From Luscinia megarhynchos (Eukaryota > Chordata > Aves > Passeriformes > Turdidae), in the NCBI GenBank assembly GCA_034336665.1, contig JAPFBE010000013.1, positions 20,625,056-20,689,055 on the forward strand: 64,000 bases of DNA, in the 5' to 3' direction. The notes under the pieces were generated by a model. That model was not told where the DNA came from, did no database searches, and saw only the letters and a program-made list of their open reading frames with translations. Of the stretch, positions 1 through 15,100 are shown one piece after another. The number at the start of each line of letters is the position of its first letter. Within the stretch, counting starts at the first letter, position 1. The position numbers were made by a program, and so were the translations under genes.

Positions 1-30
1 TGAAATTCTGCCAAAGGAGAGGTTTTTTAC

Positions 31-180
31 CTTGATCCGGGATTTAATACTATAAAAATGGAAGTACTGTGTTGGCAGGTTTTTTATGTGATATGTCGCT
101 GTATCCTGCTTCTCAGGGAGAGGGGCAGGAACCTGGACAGCAAAGCCATTCTCACAAAGGATGAGCAGCGTCCTCTTGTC
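31..180 (-). CDS. CFAP44: CFAP44 exon (last one inside the window)
   Basis: 150 bp, 50 codons, phase 0 at both ends. It starts after a TTTTGATACAG acceptor with [20 protein letters not shown] and ends ...[11 protein letters not shown] before a GTAAAA donor. The residues match a conserved CFAP44 segment. The next exon is off the left edge. Confidence 0.85.
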
Positions 181-3100
181 CTGTATCAAAACACAAAGAA
201 TACAATATAGGGCAGATGTATAAATGGAATCAAGATAAATGGGAGGAAAAGCAAGTTAGGCTGATGCACAGGCACAAAGCCAAACTCCAGCCACACTTAC
301 CCATGTTCTCATTTTTGTGGACACTTTTAAATGCACATCAGAAATAAGTGAGCTTCTTTTATGCTAGGCAAAGCTAAGGAATTGAAGAAATCTTTGCTGC
401 GTCCAAACCAGCTGTAATTCTAACACTGCCTAGCTTGAAAGTAGCATGATGATATTTTGGAAATTTGGTTAAATTAAAAGATGGATTTGACCCAAGAGTT
501 AGGAGGTTTTGGGTTAATAATTTCCTATATGTCCATACTAATAAATCCTTTATATCATCAAGACTTGACTCAGAGTCTTGCCAAATGCTACTTACCTCTC
601 TGTTTGTTTTTTGCTGGTACCTGACAAGGTCTTTAAAATGCGAAGTTAGGAAGAACAGGTGAGATGAGAGTAATAATTATACAGTGTTTTGAGATTTTAA
701 AAGTCTGTATTTAGTTTCAATTTTCATAAGCTATCTGGAGAAAAGAGAGAGAGAGGTTTATTTTATCTGACCCAACACTAAAAATGCACAAAGAGGGCAT
801 ATTAGAGTTGCTATGGAAACCCTGACTAGGAATAATATGGTTCCTGTGTCATAGGATCTCAGTTTAAAAATGCATTAATTAAATGTAATCTATTTAATCA
901 CCAATGCTTCCTTAAAACAAACAAAAAAAAGTAGTAGTGACACTCAGATGCTGGCACTGTGTTAAGCAAATGTTCTCATCTAGCAATGGAGGCCAGATAC
1001 TGGTAGAGAAAATTACTCAGGTACAATCTGACACATCCAAGACACAATGAGTGCTTTTTTTAGTAGGGAGGAGTGCCTTGTCTTCAAGGAAAGGACTCAA
1101 TATGCAATTGTCAGATCAAGACCTGTTGTTTCTGCAGTAAGTTACAATTCATATCACCAAGACTTTTTTTGCCATTTTTAGCAGTTCAAATCAACAAGTG
1201 AAAATACCAGCATTTTGCCACTATCCACCTGTAAAATATATCTTGCTAGCATTTAAATATAATGAATAGTCTCTCCTCTAAACAAGGATACTGGATCAAA
1301 CAAAATTTCAGACGTTACCCTAATCCTAGAACATTTTTAAATATTAGCAAAAACATATTTCGATATGTCCTGACACATTTCAAGAATGCGAATTTCAAGA
1401 AGCACCCAAAATCTTTCTTACTCTAGTCAAAAAGCTTTTCAAAAGCCCGTTTTAATAAGGGCAATAATAGTCACTGACAGTAATGCCCAAATAACTTCTT
1501 TGTCAAAGAGAACCAGACCTCCCAAAACCTAAGGAATAAGATTGTTCCTTCAAGACGAAAAGCATACCAAAATCTTGCGGTTTGCATTATCCGAAACTCC
1601 AAATATGTTCACAGAGATACAGAGATACAGCTACATAGAACCTTTTAGAATCTGTCATGCAGAAGCAGCATGAAGAACAAAGTAAAACATTATTTGTATT
1701 ATCTATAGACTACATGACTAGAGTCATGCATCTTCATCTATTTTCATTGGAAATTCTTTTTTAAAATGACATGTTAACACTGCTGTGAAGGAAAGAAAAC
1801 AAATATGCACTACTCACATGAGAAGGTGGAGACCACTGTAATGCCTGTACAGGCCCAGGGACAGAGATGAATCCAATTGGCTTGTATTCATCTTCAATAG
1901 CAAAAAAGAAAACTGTTTTGTCTTTACTCTGAGGAAAAACAAACAAACAAACAAACAATGACTGAATCAAAGCTGGGAAAAAAATCAAGACTGTAAGCAC
2001 TTTATGACATAAGCATATACTTCCTTTTTTGTGTATGTGTTTAAACAGGGGAACTTAGGACTGGATTTACATGATGATTACTGGGAGGAAATAAAAATCC
2101 TGTCCATGTTGCTCCAAGAAACATATTGCACCCATAGCTCTTAACTGTTCTCATGGTCCTCCTCTGGCATCCCCAGCTACGTGCTTTCTGCCCATTGCCC
2201 CAGGAGCTCCTTTAAATCTCAGGCTCAGGCCTGATTTTTCAGATAAGGTAGCTGATTTCCCCAGATAACAAGAAAATGCAGAATTTATATACAACATGAT
2301 TCATTGTAGCTTAAATCCTACATTAAATGAAATACATGGCAATTCAGCCCAATGAACATGTAACTGCAAATGCACTGATGATGGTTAAGGACTAGCTTTC
2401 TAAAAAGAGACACCACATTAACTGGAAACCATCTCAAAGACTACCAGGCATAATGACAAACCAACTGACCCTGTGGCAAGGCCAAGCAGTGCTGCATAGC
2501 AGCTGGATTGCTGCCAATGTGGTATATCAATGGACTTGCTTTTACTAATTCCAAGATCCTACTAAACTAATTCCAAAATGAACCAAATCCTTCTTCAAAG
2601 GGGATTACAGAATTCACACTGAACAGACCAGTAATTCCCAAAATGAATTGTGTGAATTGCATGGTTGCTTTCCTTCAGAAAAACAGATGTGAGTGCATAC
2701 AGATCCTTCTCCCAGCATAGAGAACTACAACAAGCAGTCAGCATGAGCAACAGCAGTAAAACTCTGTTGTCAGTAAATAAACTTTGCCTTATCTCTTTTA
2801 AAAGGCTCTACATTTGTGGCTTAATAAAAACAACCAAACTAAATGATACATACCCCTGTGGCAAACACATCTCCCTTTTGTTCATATGCCAGGGCTGTAA
2901 CTGCAGCAGAGTGAGGTTTGAAAACTTGTTTCAGATTTATCTCTGCACTCTTCTTGGCCTGTCCTTCACGACCGGGCAGCAGTTTGGGATCATAAACCTC
3001 AATTATGCGGACAACACCATCCTCAAAGCCCACAGCAATTAGACCTCCTTCAGGATTCACCTTTAAGTGAAATTAAGAAAAAAAATCACAGTGTACATCT

Positions 3101-6100
3101 GAGAGCTTAGAAGAATAATCCAGATGGCACATGCTCTGCTGTTTACCTTTAAACTCACCTTACATGAAAGGGTTGCTAAAGCACAAAGAATATTTCATAC
3201 ATGGGAAATGTTTATTCTCTCTTATATGGTACCATAAAGGAAGAGAGAGAACTGGGGCCTATTTTTCTGGTTGGATTGTGTTTTGCTGTTTTTAGTGACA
3301 ACATGTCGTTGAGACTGAAAATGTTAATTAGGATGTGGTTGTAATGTCTGAGGAAGAGGTAATTCATACTGACATAAAGATCTATCAGTAATTCTCAAGC
3401 AGAAGAGTTGGAACTTAAAAGAAGGAATTATACTACCCTGAATATGATATGGGGCACCAAACCTAAGTATGATTTTTGAAAAGGCCAGGGCACAGGCTTG
3501 GGTCTGACTGACTCCATATTAAGGAGTCAACAGGGACTGCTACTTGAGATGGAAATAAGGAGGAGTCTACCATAAGTCCTGTAGGTAAGCCAATTGCAAA
3601 CAATGAAGATAGGCTTGAACTGTGATAAAGGTTAACAGGTGTTTTAGCTGGATATAGCTGGACTTGCAGATTTAGCTGATATTTGTCATTTGAGTGTCTT
3701 GAAGTCAATTACAAGCTGACTTGTCAGTGTTCACTTATCTAACAAGAATAATGCTAGCTTGCCTATGAGGAGATTATGGTATACAGATGCTTCTAAGTTT
3801 TCTTAGATTAATAGGACAGATTTTACAATACATTTGCACATGTTTAAACTATGACTATGTATCTAATGCAATTTTAAATGCAGCTGGATAGACTAAGTAC
3901 CCTTTGTTTTTCAGATTGTGTTTACTAACAAGTTTCATAAAGCTGAACTGAGTCAGTTTTGTGATGCTGTACAATTTATTGTGGCAGACAGCTTACCTCA
4001 TGAAGGTACAGGCCACCACTTAACAGCATCTCTGAAAGGCTGCATGGCCGGAACTATATTTTTATTTTAAAAAGGCACTCCCCTTGTGGAACTCTCACCT
4101 TGAACATTCAAGTAATTATTTTCCTCCTAAATTTGCTTTGTAATTAACCCACCAGGCTTGCTACGTTTCTTCAAGAACATAACTAGACACTATTTTAATT
4201 AAAATTAGCAAATATGTCTAAAAGTGATAGACTCCACACTCCACAAATGATCAGTTCTGGCAACAGTTTTAAATGATTTATCTCCAAATGTTTGTGATTT
4301 GTCTGGGCTGTCACTTCAAAATGTGTTAACTAACTCATGTTAATTGACAATTACTTTGTGTGGGTTAAATAGAAGCTGTTAGTCTACAAACTCAGACTGC
4401 TTCCCATACTGCACACTGAGATCTGATTTTAAAATCTTAGGAAGGCACAAAGTAGGATACTTGGTAATCCATAGTAAACTGTTCCCATACTGTATACAAG
4501 CATACTGCCCACAAACTTATCTATACATCCCAATACAGTAAATTCCACCATGGCCTAAGAAGTAACCTCTAATATCTTCCTTGGTGTGCACCTTCCTGGA
4601 TGCTGGCAGGCTCATAAGCTCCTTGATGAATTTTTGCTAACATGCTATGAAAAACTCACAACAGCCGGTGCCCATGTCAATGCTGTTCCTCCCTGTTTAA
4701 ACTTGATTACACTCAGTTGGCTGTTGTTGCCAAAATCATAGATGCGCACTGACCCTGTGTGGAAAGGAGACAGTAAGAATTTATTTCTTGCAATGCCACT
4801 TACATCGTTAGGATTTATGGAGAAATGTCTATTTATTTGAATTAAAATCTGGATAAAACGTATGTTTTCTCTTTTGAGAAACAAAATGCCTGGCCTGGAA
4901 AGATGACTGATGGTTACAGAGTACCAAAGCTAGCATGGTACTCATGAAAATATATGGGTTTTTTCACTATTTGACTTATACAGAGTCAAGAGTTGTCAAG
5001 ACTGACAATCCACATGTAATTTTCAAGTGAGCACAGAACTGTGGCATACTCTGAGGAAAATCTGTACTGACAACATAGGAAAAGATGACAGGCTACTACT
5101 TGGGACTGCCTAGGGAGGAAAACATTTAAAGGGGGGAAAATACAAGAGATTGTCCACAAAAGATCCAATTTCATCAGAGGGAAAATTAGCAGATTCATAA
5201 GTACACATACTGCTGGCATAAAATTTCATTCCAACTGGCATATACGTGAAATGTCATTTGCTCAACTGGTAGGAGTTTGTCTTCAGGCTAAAAGAATATG
5301 TGCATTGTATAACACAGACAAATTACAAGACAATATTGACAGGAATTGAGTTAAAAGAGCTTGTAGTGTTTTCTGAACAGTGTGAATGACATTGTTAGTG
5401 TTCTGGCCAGTAGTTCTTCTTTCAAAGCACAATAAAGCTAGCAGTGAGAGGTCTAAACAGCAATATTTACACAAGATAAATGAATATGTCTGCAATTACT
5501 TGTTATCTGTTGTTGAGCGCATAATAGCTATTGCATTTTCTAAGAAAGGCATAAACATTAATATTTGCAATGGCTTACACAATGCTGGAGGTGTATGTAA
5601 TTCTTTACAAGATAAAAATCCCAACAATTATTAATCCCCAGCCCTGAATACAAGTGCTGTTACTCAAACCAGATATCTCACCTTTTCAGCCATTCCTTCA
5701 GAAAAAACAATTTACAAAGTTTCCCATTGAGAACGTCTGTTACTAAAATCCCAGGTTTTTAAAATAAAGCAGTCTTAACACATTTGTTTCAAAACATTAA
5801 TGATGTGCCTTAACTATTAAAGAACGGATCCCTGGAATAACAACTGCATGTAAAGACTTTGCAAGAGTAGATGCCCAAACACAAAACAGTAGCTCCAAAG
5901 CAAGCATCATTGCCCTTCAAAAGCAGTAATGGCAGTGGCATGAGAGGAAAGGAACAGTGTACTTACGGTCAAGAGCTGTGGTGGCCATCAGGTACGTAAA
6001 GGGAGAGACACCAATGGCCTCGATCCTGCCAGAGTGGAAGGTACACACACGCTCTGGGTCGTGGGTCTGCAGTTCAAAACAGAAGGGAAATTCTGCTGCA

Positions 6101-9100
6101 TTTCATACTTGTGCTCTCCACTTGGGTTTATGCAGCCTGGGAAATAATTTCATCGTCCAAGGAATTACAGACTTTGCTATAATTTTTTTACATGTGTTTG
6201 TATAGTATGGGTCTTTTATTTACCATAAAATTCTTGGAACATATTTTGCTTTTCACTTAAAAATTTTATTCCCTAGAAGAGATTGTTCCTATTTACTCTA
6301 TTTTGTTCCAGAGCAAAAATTAAATGCTCCCTTTTTCACCTCTGTCATCTATTTCTCCATCAAAAACATTTCCAGCTGTAACATTAGTTACTTCAGGTGT
6401 GTTTCATCTTCTCCTTGTTTTTTTTTCTAGCTCTTTCTGTCATTTAAAGACTACAGTAAGAATTGGTTAAAACATCTATCTGTAGAGGATGTAACAACAC
6501 TCCTTGAACTCATTTCCTGCATCCATGCAACTTTCATTACCAGTTTATCAGAATCAAACTCCTTTAAAGTAATTTGAATTTGGGAGCTGAAATTTCAGGA
6601 ATCAAAAATCAAATTCCTCTTTATCATCCTGCACAATCATTACAATCAATTACATTTGAAAATTTTTATGAAATAAAATATCTGTTTGCCCTGGGGTGAC
6701 GTTATGATGCTTGTATCCCCAATCATGTGCTCTGTTTATGCCTGGTACTATGTTCTGTGCTTTCAGGACTGGCTCTGAAAGCCAAGGTTTGTTTTGTCTG
6801 GTTATCAGCTGGCTCACCTCCCCAGTGGTCTGTGCTTAGGGGAGGCTAGGCTTGCTCGCTTGCTGCTTGCTTGCTTTTGCTTATTAGCTAGTTTAGCTAG
6901 GCAGTCCAATTTCTTTCCCTGGACTTTTTTTTTCTTTCTTTCTTGAATACCATGTGAACCTGTTCCAGACCGGGACCTGGGAGACACTAAGGAACACTGG
7001 GAGTCTGCATTTTGAGATCTGCAGCGGTCATCCCCAGCGCCGGAGACCCATAACTGGCCAACCACTCGCAGGAGAGACTTTCTGAGTTTGTCATTGTCTC
7101 TAAGCGGTGAAAGAGGTTTTTTTGGTCATCTGGGGCTGTAAAATTTTTTTTTTGTGTGTTGGGGAGTGTTTTGTTTGCTAAATAAACAGGTTTTTTCCAC
7201 ATTTCTATGAGGAAATTCTTCCCGAAGCCCAGTGGTGGGGGGAGGAGTTGTGGGGGTTTGTTTTCTGGGGGCTCCTTCCAGAGGTTTTCCCCAAATTTGC
7301 CCTAAACCAGGACACTGTTTCAACGCTACAGTTTTCTACTGTGAAACTTCATAAAACAAAAACTTAATTCCTGATATAACCAGTATAGTTATGGGATGTA
7401 ATAGGAAATGGTTCCTATTGCAAATGAACTGAAGAAATCAAAAGAAAGAAAAAGCAAAATTACCATATTTGAAAAAGTCAAATCCAGCTTCCATATTGTT
7501 CCACTTGTATCCTGAAGAAGAAAAGCATTAATTGAATATTTACAGGAAATAAAACTGCACATGGTGACTTCTTAAAAACTCCTTAATGATTATCACTGTG
7601 AAACAGAAAGGACTAAATGCAATGATGTTGGTCTTATGAACCCCATCCATCTCTTTTAGGTAATAGAACTTGGACAATACCGTCTGGCATTCTCCTGTTC
7701 TTCTTCCAGAGTCCCACACATTACTGTACACTAGAAACACAGCACAGCATAACACAGCAATTCAGTTGGAAAGATCCTGCAAGGATCATCTCATCCAATT
7801 GCCTGATCACTTCAGGCCTGACCAAAATTTAAAGTTTAGTATTAAGGGCCTCTATGATGTGCCTCTTAAACCTTGACAGGCTTGGAACATAAGCCACCTT
7901 TCTAGGAAGCCTGTTTCAGTGTTAAAAAAAAAATAAATCTGGAAGTAGGTAGGTAGGGAGGTAGGTAGGTATGTAGGTAGATAGGTAGGTAGGTAGATAA
8001 GATGATTTTCTATATATCCAGAAAAAGACTGAATTCTACCAAAAAGGAACATACTGATTTGTAATGGACTCCTGCTGTTATTTACCACCACCTCCTTCAT
8101 TCTGTGTTTCTCCACAGGGATGCATGTATCTGAGCATGTCTCACCTGAGCATACCAAAAGGGCTGTTCATGGTCAAGAATTTTTGTCATGAAATTCAGGC
8201 TGACATTCTTGCCAAGGCAAAGTTCATTCATAGGCTCCATCTCCACTAACCCTGTGTCATCCACAGGATCAGCAGTATCTATTACCTCGAAGTTCCACAT
8301 CTTCATTGCATTGGAAGTATGAAAAAAAAAATTTAATAAGACTAGGTTGTTTTCATATACAATAAATATGGAAAATAAAAGTTTTAAGAAAGCAAAATCA
8401 CTGCTTGAACATAACCTAGAGCAATGACAGGAATAGAACTATACATGGCAGCTTCAGAATAAATGATATCTGTGGGCACTCAGCTTGGCTCATACTGAAG
8501 CAGAACAAAATAATGGGAAGTCTAACTGTTCCATGCTCTTCTCTGTAGGATAATGACAACCTATCAGTTAGGACTGTTATAATAAGGTGAATTTTCCTAA
8601 GGGGATAACACCAACCTATAAAACACAATAACAACAACAGTGTTTGAAACCCTCCACTGCCTATAGATCAGTTTCCCATTGATTATCTGGATCATTTTAC
8701 ACATCAGCAGAAGGCACATCATGTCCTCTCTTAAAGAGCAGGTAAATAAGATTGCAAAATTCTTGATCATTGACAGATGAGATCAGAAAGTGGTATTATG
8801 CGCAAAGAAAACATTATGACCTTAATTTATTTGTTAACTTCAAGATGCTTTTTCTTTCCTCTATTTCAGGATATGTATCTCTGAGATGCTAGTTAATTTC
8901 TGTGTTATTATAACATTAATAATCTGAGCTTCTAAACACTCATAAAATTAATTTCAAATATTCCTCTAGTTTATTATTTATCTTTTAGATAACACCACGA
9001 GTTAATAGGCCTGAAAATTATAAAATGTTAGGATGCAGTCAAGAACAAAGCTGTTAGAAAACCACAGAAGATAATTTTGATTTACTAAAGTAAAAGCTGA

Positions 9101-12100
9101 TTTATTTACTACTATTAAACAAGGAAAACTGAGTGCCATGCTATCCAATTGAAACATGTGCACTGTGGAGATGTGCTATTATTTTCTTTGTTCTAAAATA
9201 TAATTTTCAGAAAGAAACTGCATCCAAAGTTTCCTCCAAAAACCCAGTAAAGGAAATACATAATATTTACTTCCTGACCATACATTTGCACACCTAAAGG
9301 CACAGCAAAAGAAACACTCACCCGAATGACACCATCTATTCCAACAGAGTAAAGTTCTCCTTCATCAAAAATTAACTGGCTGACAGGGCCCTTGTGGCAT
9401 GGCTTGCGTCCAACCTGACAGAGCTCTACTTTAATGAGGCCACCTTCCCAAAGAAGCAAATTGCCCCACTCAGTTCCTGAGACAACCTTCAATGCAAATG
9501 AAGATAAGTATATAAGCACGTGCAGAAATACGAGGCAAGAAACCAGTTAATATTTGTGGCTTCCTTCCATGAAAGCATTAAATCAATGGCAAAGTATAGA
9601 CATTTGCAAGAGAAAATGTAAAGGGTGAGAAGGTTTAACTTTTTAGCAATTTGTATGCACTGAAATGGTTGAAGATTAGGACCAACAGTCTCTTTGTATT
9701 TCTGTACACTGTTTTCACACTAGAAGACACCCAGCTCTAAGCCAACACAGATCTTTCTCTGTGAATTACACCACTAACTATTTTCCAATTATTACAAAAT
9801 AAAACATGATTTGGGCAAATTGATGTCAATATTTTCTTCTCAGAACAGTGCAATATGGGCCTGATTTTTAAAAACATTTTTAAGTAAACAGTAACTTTCT
9901 AACTTACAAAGCAGACTTTATGTCAAAGCCTAAAAGGGTACATAATATTTCTTCTTTTTTTTCTTACTTACCTTCCCATCGGGCAGCTCCACAAAACTTA
10001 TAATGTCAGACACTGCTGTTTTTCCAAACCTGCCCAAAGCTCCTTGTAACTTGAGACCAGTTAATGTGAGAGCCATCTTCCAGAACCTGAGTACAGAAAA
10101 GCACACCGCTGTCTGATACAAGATTTCCTAAACACTGTTCAGTCCCTCTCAGACTTTGCAGTACTCTTACCAGCCATGCCCTGCCACGAGACAAGGGCTG
10201 CTCATGGAGTACTCTTTTTTGCAGGAGAACTTGGGAGTTTTTTCTTTTGAAAATAACATAAAGCTTTTCAACTACACAAATATTTCCCTATACTACTCCT
10301 ATGAAAAAGCTAGGAAAAGGATTTGGAATACGCAGAATGAAGATTAAACTACTACTTAAAATTAAGAAGTGTAAAATCCACAGCTACATCTTTCCAGCTA
10401 CAACCCATACACATAGGGATACCTATTTTATTCTTGCTATGGAGTGTATGATGTTCAGTTTTGTAAATCCAAGGGACTGAGGTCTTTGATGAATGTCATC
10501 CAAGTCCTCTTGTGGAATTAAACTGTATTATAAAATCTCACTGAGCCAGTGGTTTTATCCTAAATATTAACGTCTCCTGTGTATTCAGGAGACATTACTT
10601 TTAAGATAACTATTGGAAATTGTAATTTGAGTCCACATTTGGGTGAAAGGTCACATTTATCATTCAATAAAAGCTATGTCAGAGTTTATTTGCAGTATTT
10701 TAGCCCAAAAGAAAGTTTATAAGAGATTTTTTTTTGTCAGATTTCCATAAATAATGCATTCTAAACCACATTTGTTCTGTGACTAAATAAATCATTTGCT
10801 ATTTCAGACCCACTTTGCAATCAAACTATAAAGCAAATCTCAGATTTTGATCTGATTTCCCCATTAAAATTCAAAGAAACTCTAGATGCATTGTAATTTT
10901 AAAGATATCATTTTTATTACAACAGAATCCCACTCATAGCATAAGTCTCTGTTGTGTGAACATTTGAGTACTGGATAAAAACAGAACACAAATCCTTTGT
11001 TTGATCCTTTTTGATAAAAGGACCCATGAACTTAACAGGGAAGGGAATGGATGGAAACATCTTTTGTAGGCTTTTGGTGCAATCAGAGGGCTTCTGATCC
11101 ATGACTTGGCAACCAGCTGTAATGGCTGTCCATGAGCACAAGAAATCAAAGGCAGAAAACCCAGAAGGCATATATCCTACATTACCAGCTAGAAGATATG
11201 TATATATAAGTATTCTTCATTACTTCTTCCCAGCACTTGTTGAAATTACAAGACTGGAGCCAGAAGTACTGACATTTAACACAAAGAATCATCCTATTTG
11301 GACAGCAAAGACAATTGAAAGACTTGTTTGACTGGCTGAAGGATTTTCAATTCCTCCTTTTTGCAATTGTAAGGGCCAGATAAAATAGAATTCCTCATCA
11401 CTACATTTTTGCTAATGATACATTCTTGTTAGTCATCTCCTATGTATTATGACTGCAGAGGTGTTATGTATTAATCCTAATCAGCAAACTTACTTGATGT
11501 GTCCTGATCCACCTGTAGTTAGATGCTCTTCATTCTCAGCAGAAAACATGACCTTGTAAACATCCTGTGCAAAAGCTTTTGACCTCAGCAGAGTCTCTTC
11601 TTGCTTCCAGTCCCAGATAGTCAACATGTAGTCAGGGCTGCTGCCAACACTGGCCAGCAAAGTGCCAGTACGGTTGAAATCACCAAAAACATACGCTACC
11701 TCTGTTCCACCTAAAGAAATGTACAAGCCCCAATACACATACACAGGAAGAGGTAGAAACAACACAAAAATGTACTCAGGAGGAGCTCAACTTTCACTGA
11801 GATTACTTTTTTGTCAGTAAGTAATGGCTTTAGGTTGGCTATCTCAATCAAATAATGCAATAATGAAAAAACTTGAAACCAGTGTTTTCTATCAAAAGAT
11901 TCTATTTCCTTCTAAACTAAAAATGATCCACTACTCCATCTGCTGGGATCTTTAAACACTAGTCCATCTGTATAAAATGAAAATATAACTTTTTACACTA
12001 CCTTTCAGTATTCTGTAGGGCCTCACCGAAGGATATGAGTAGATGACAATGTTTGGCTTCTTTCCTTTTTCTCCTACTGCAAAGTACTCCTTACTAGGGT

Positions 12101-15100
12101 GTGCCTTGAAAAAGCAGAAGTCCTGTTGCATGCTGTAATAACACCTTTGTCTTTATCCTGCTAAGTACTGAGTTATTGTATTCCCTCACTCATTAGTCAA
12201 AACATACTGCCATAAATATTAGATTGCATTTTCCTTTGTGTTTATTCTGAACAACTGCTAGCCTACTGCTCAATATCAGAATGAAGCCACTATGCACACA
12301 AAATGCTATATCACACATATATTGTGGCATTGGTAAAACAATCTGCTTTGTGATGCATCCTTTTACTACTCTTACCTAACTCAACCCACTAGTTGATCTC
12401 TCCATAGCAGCATTTGCGTCAGCAGCCATCTACTTCAGCAGACAGCTGCAGAAAAGCCATCCTGAATGACACTACTCTGAAGGTGTAAAAATATACATGG
12501 ATTCCCCAGAAAAGGCTGCTTATGATGCAGTAGGACAGTCTGAGGCTGGTAGTCTGAAAGCCTTGCTCATGTGCAATAAAACTGAGAGATGGCAGAGCTT
12601 TCACATGGTAAGGTGCTTCAAATTCAGAGACAGAACTTGAGACTTCAAGCTCTTGATAATTTTATTAGAGTGAAACCAGATACTTTTTCTCTTCATTTGT
12701 GTGGGAGCTTGATTTTCTAAATTTTAATTGCAAGTAAAGACTCTATATTAGTATCAGTTATGATTAAGACAGATGAACTGTTGAAAAAAAAAAAAAGACT
12801 TGCTATGAGACAAAAGATTTAAATAAGAATGCAAAAGTGCTAAAAATTAATCCCAGCTGGACTTGTTAGTCCTTTTAGGTATCTGAGCCTGGGATTAAGG
12901 TGTGCAGATACTTGTCCTCTGCCAATTATATTGATGAGATGAGAAGTCAATCCTGCATGGTCCACACATTCCTTTAATCCACACCACAGTTTCTTATGTA
13001 TATGCATGTGCAACTGTAGAAGTCTCCCATATCTGAAAACTACAGCCAAGCAAACATTTTTTTTCTTAGAAAGCAACTGAAGTTCTTAAACAATAAACAA
13101 AAGCCATACTGTGATAAAGCCAATTCCACTGCCACAGCTGCTTCGGACGTATGTCTGATTCTTAGTTCTCAGGTTCTGGAGCATCACCTGGTTGCCTGCT
13201 ATATACCCCACAGTATGTGTATCCATCATCATCAGGTTTACAGGTCTGGTACAGTCATATCCAAAAGAATGTCTGGGAACAGTCCAATAAGGAAAAGATG
13301 AGATACTGGCTTTCTAGACAGTTTAGTAAGTGGACAGAAATGCTTAAACTGAAACTGAAAATAGTGACCAAGCCCATGGCAGGAGATAATTTTTCTCAGT
13401 ATACAGTGAAAGTAAAATATATCTGAACTCTATATCTGAAAGGAAGGCAAAAGTAAAGGCCTTCTAAAGTTCACATCCCATCTTTTCATCTCCACTGTGG
13501 GTACACCTCTTGCTTCTACTGGATCATTTGGAGCTGCAAGGAATTAATATTTTATCTGTGTTCTATTTTCAAATGAAATGCAAAAGATGTGCATCTGATT
13601 ACCAGAAACTGTTCTACAGACAAGAGATCAAACCAAGCAAGTTTTCAAGCTCACTTCTTAATTCACAGGCAGATGTAAAAAAGGGGAAATCCAGTCTTCA
13701 ATAGCAACTGAACTGTGAAAACCACCAGCATATATGAAAGTCACATATCATATCTTACCCTATTTAACCATACCTACCAAAGAGTTTATCGTGGCTCTTA
13801 ACTGATGGGCACCACTTCCTTAAATCTACCAGTTTAAATCTTCCAAGCACCAGAATACAAATCTATCTGGTTACTTTCCCACTTCTCCCTTACAAGTTAC
13901 ACAGGAGCTCTTCTATCCTCCCCCCAGCTTCCTAGGTAGAGAGCTTTGCAAGGCATATTGTTATGCCAGTCTTCTGGCTGGTAACATTAGCTTTTCTATG
14001 ATCTAGTTCTAGAGGAGTACTTATGATAGTACTACTCCCAGTAAGAAATCTTTATGAGATCAAGACAACACTTACAATTAAATTCACCCAGAACCATACT
14101 GGCCAGGATTTTTACCTGTGTCTCAACCAATTCCACTAGTACCACATAGGCTACTCCAAATCTGACCAATACAATTTTGAGAGCATATATTACATTTCAC
14201 CAGCTTTGAATTTGCACAAGCTCAACAGAAAGGATACTTAAAAATAAGAAGGTCAGTGGGTATCTCAAAGTCGTCAGTGGAGTATGGTCCTGAATATACA
14301 TCTTCATACATATAGAAGAAGGTTTCTGGGATTTTCTTTTTTACCTCCTCAGGCCATTTTTGTGATTCTGAGAATTCTTCACTATTATCTTGTTCATCCA
14401 AATTGCCTTCTGCACCTTAGAAGTGGGAACATAACAGAAATTTATATTCACCATATGTTTTGGGTTAGTTGCTGATATGTGCACCTAACCATAAAAGGGA
14501 AGGAGTCACAATTCTTTGCCCGCTTTGACAGAGCAATCAATACTTCATTGCTCAAAACAAGGGTCCCATGACTTAGTAACTACTTGTCCTGGAACAGTCT
14601 GTAACAAATAGTCCCACAGGCTTTTAAAAACTTCACTGTAAATATTCAAAACTGAAGAATTTAAACAGGAAAAATTTTGAAACCATTTTAAAAATACTGG
14701 TTTTAAAACTTTAAGACAAACTTACCAAAGCAGTTCAGTTGAGGTTTGCTTGATATTTAGGTCTCCACTTGAGAAACCAAACAAATTTTAAATTATGTCT
14801 TTTCAGTAGCTATTGAATGTACATTGTCACACAAAACAATTATTAAAACCACATATAATGGACCACCAGAAAACACCACTGTCCTCAAGAAAGCAAACTG
14901 CTAATGTGTGACCCAGTGTAGTTCCTCACTGGATTGCAACACACAATACTGTCACCTTGACTTCCAACTATTCATAAGCACTCGTTAAAAGTAGTTTCCA
15001 GTAGTTTATCTCAGATTAAATCTATTTTATAAGCATTTCATGCTGTTCTGACTCCTCTCTCTCCTAGGCATGCCATGAGAAAAAAGCAAAGGGCTCAGAG

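Noticed and set aside
3455..3790. Region in a CFAP44 intron that looked like an old interspersed repeat.
   Set aside because: No termini, duplication or family text that I could identify.
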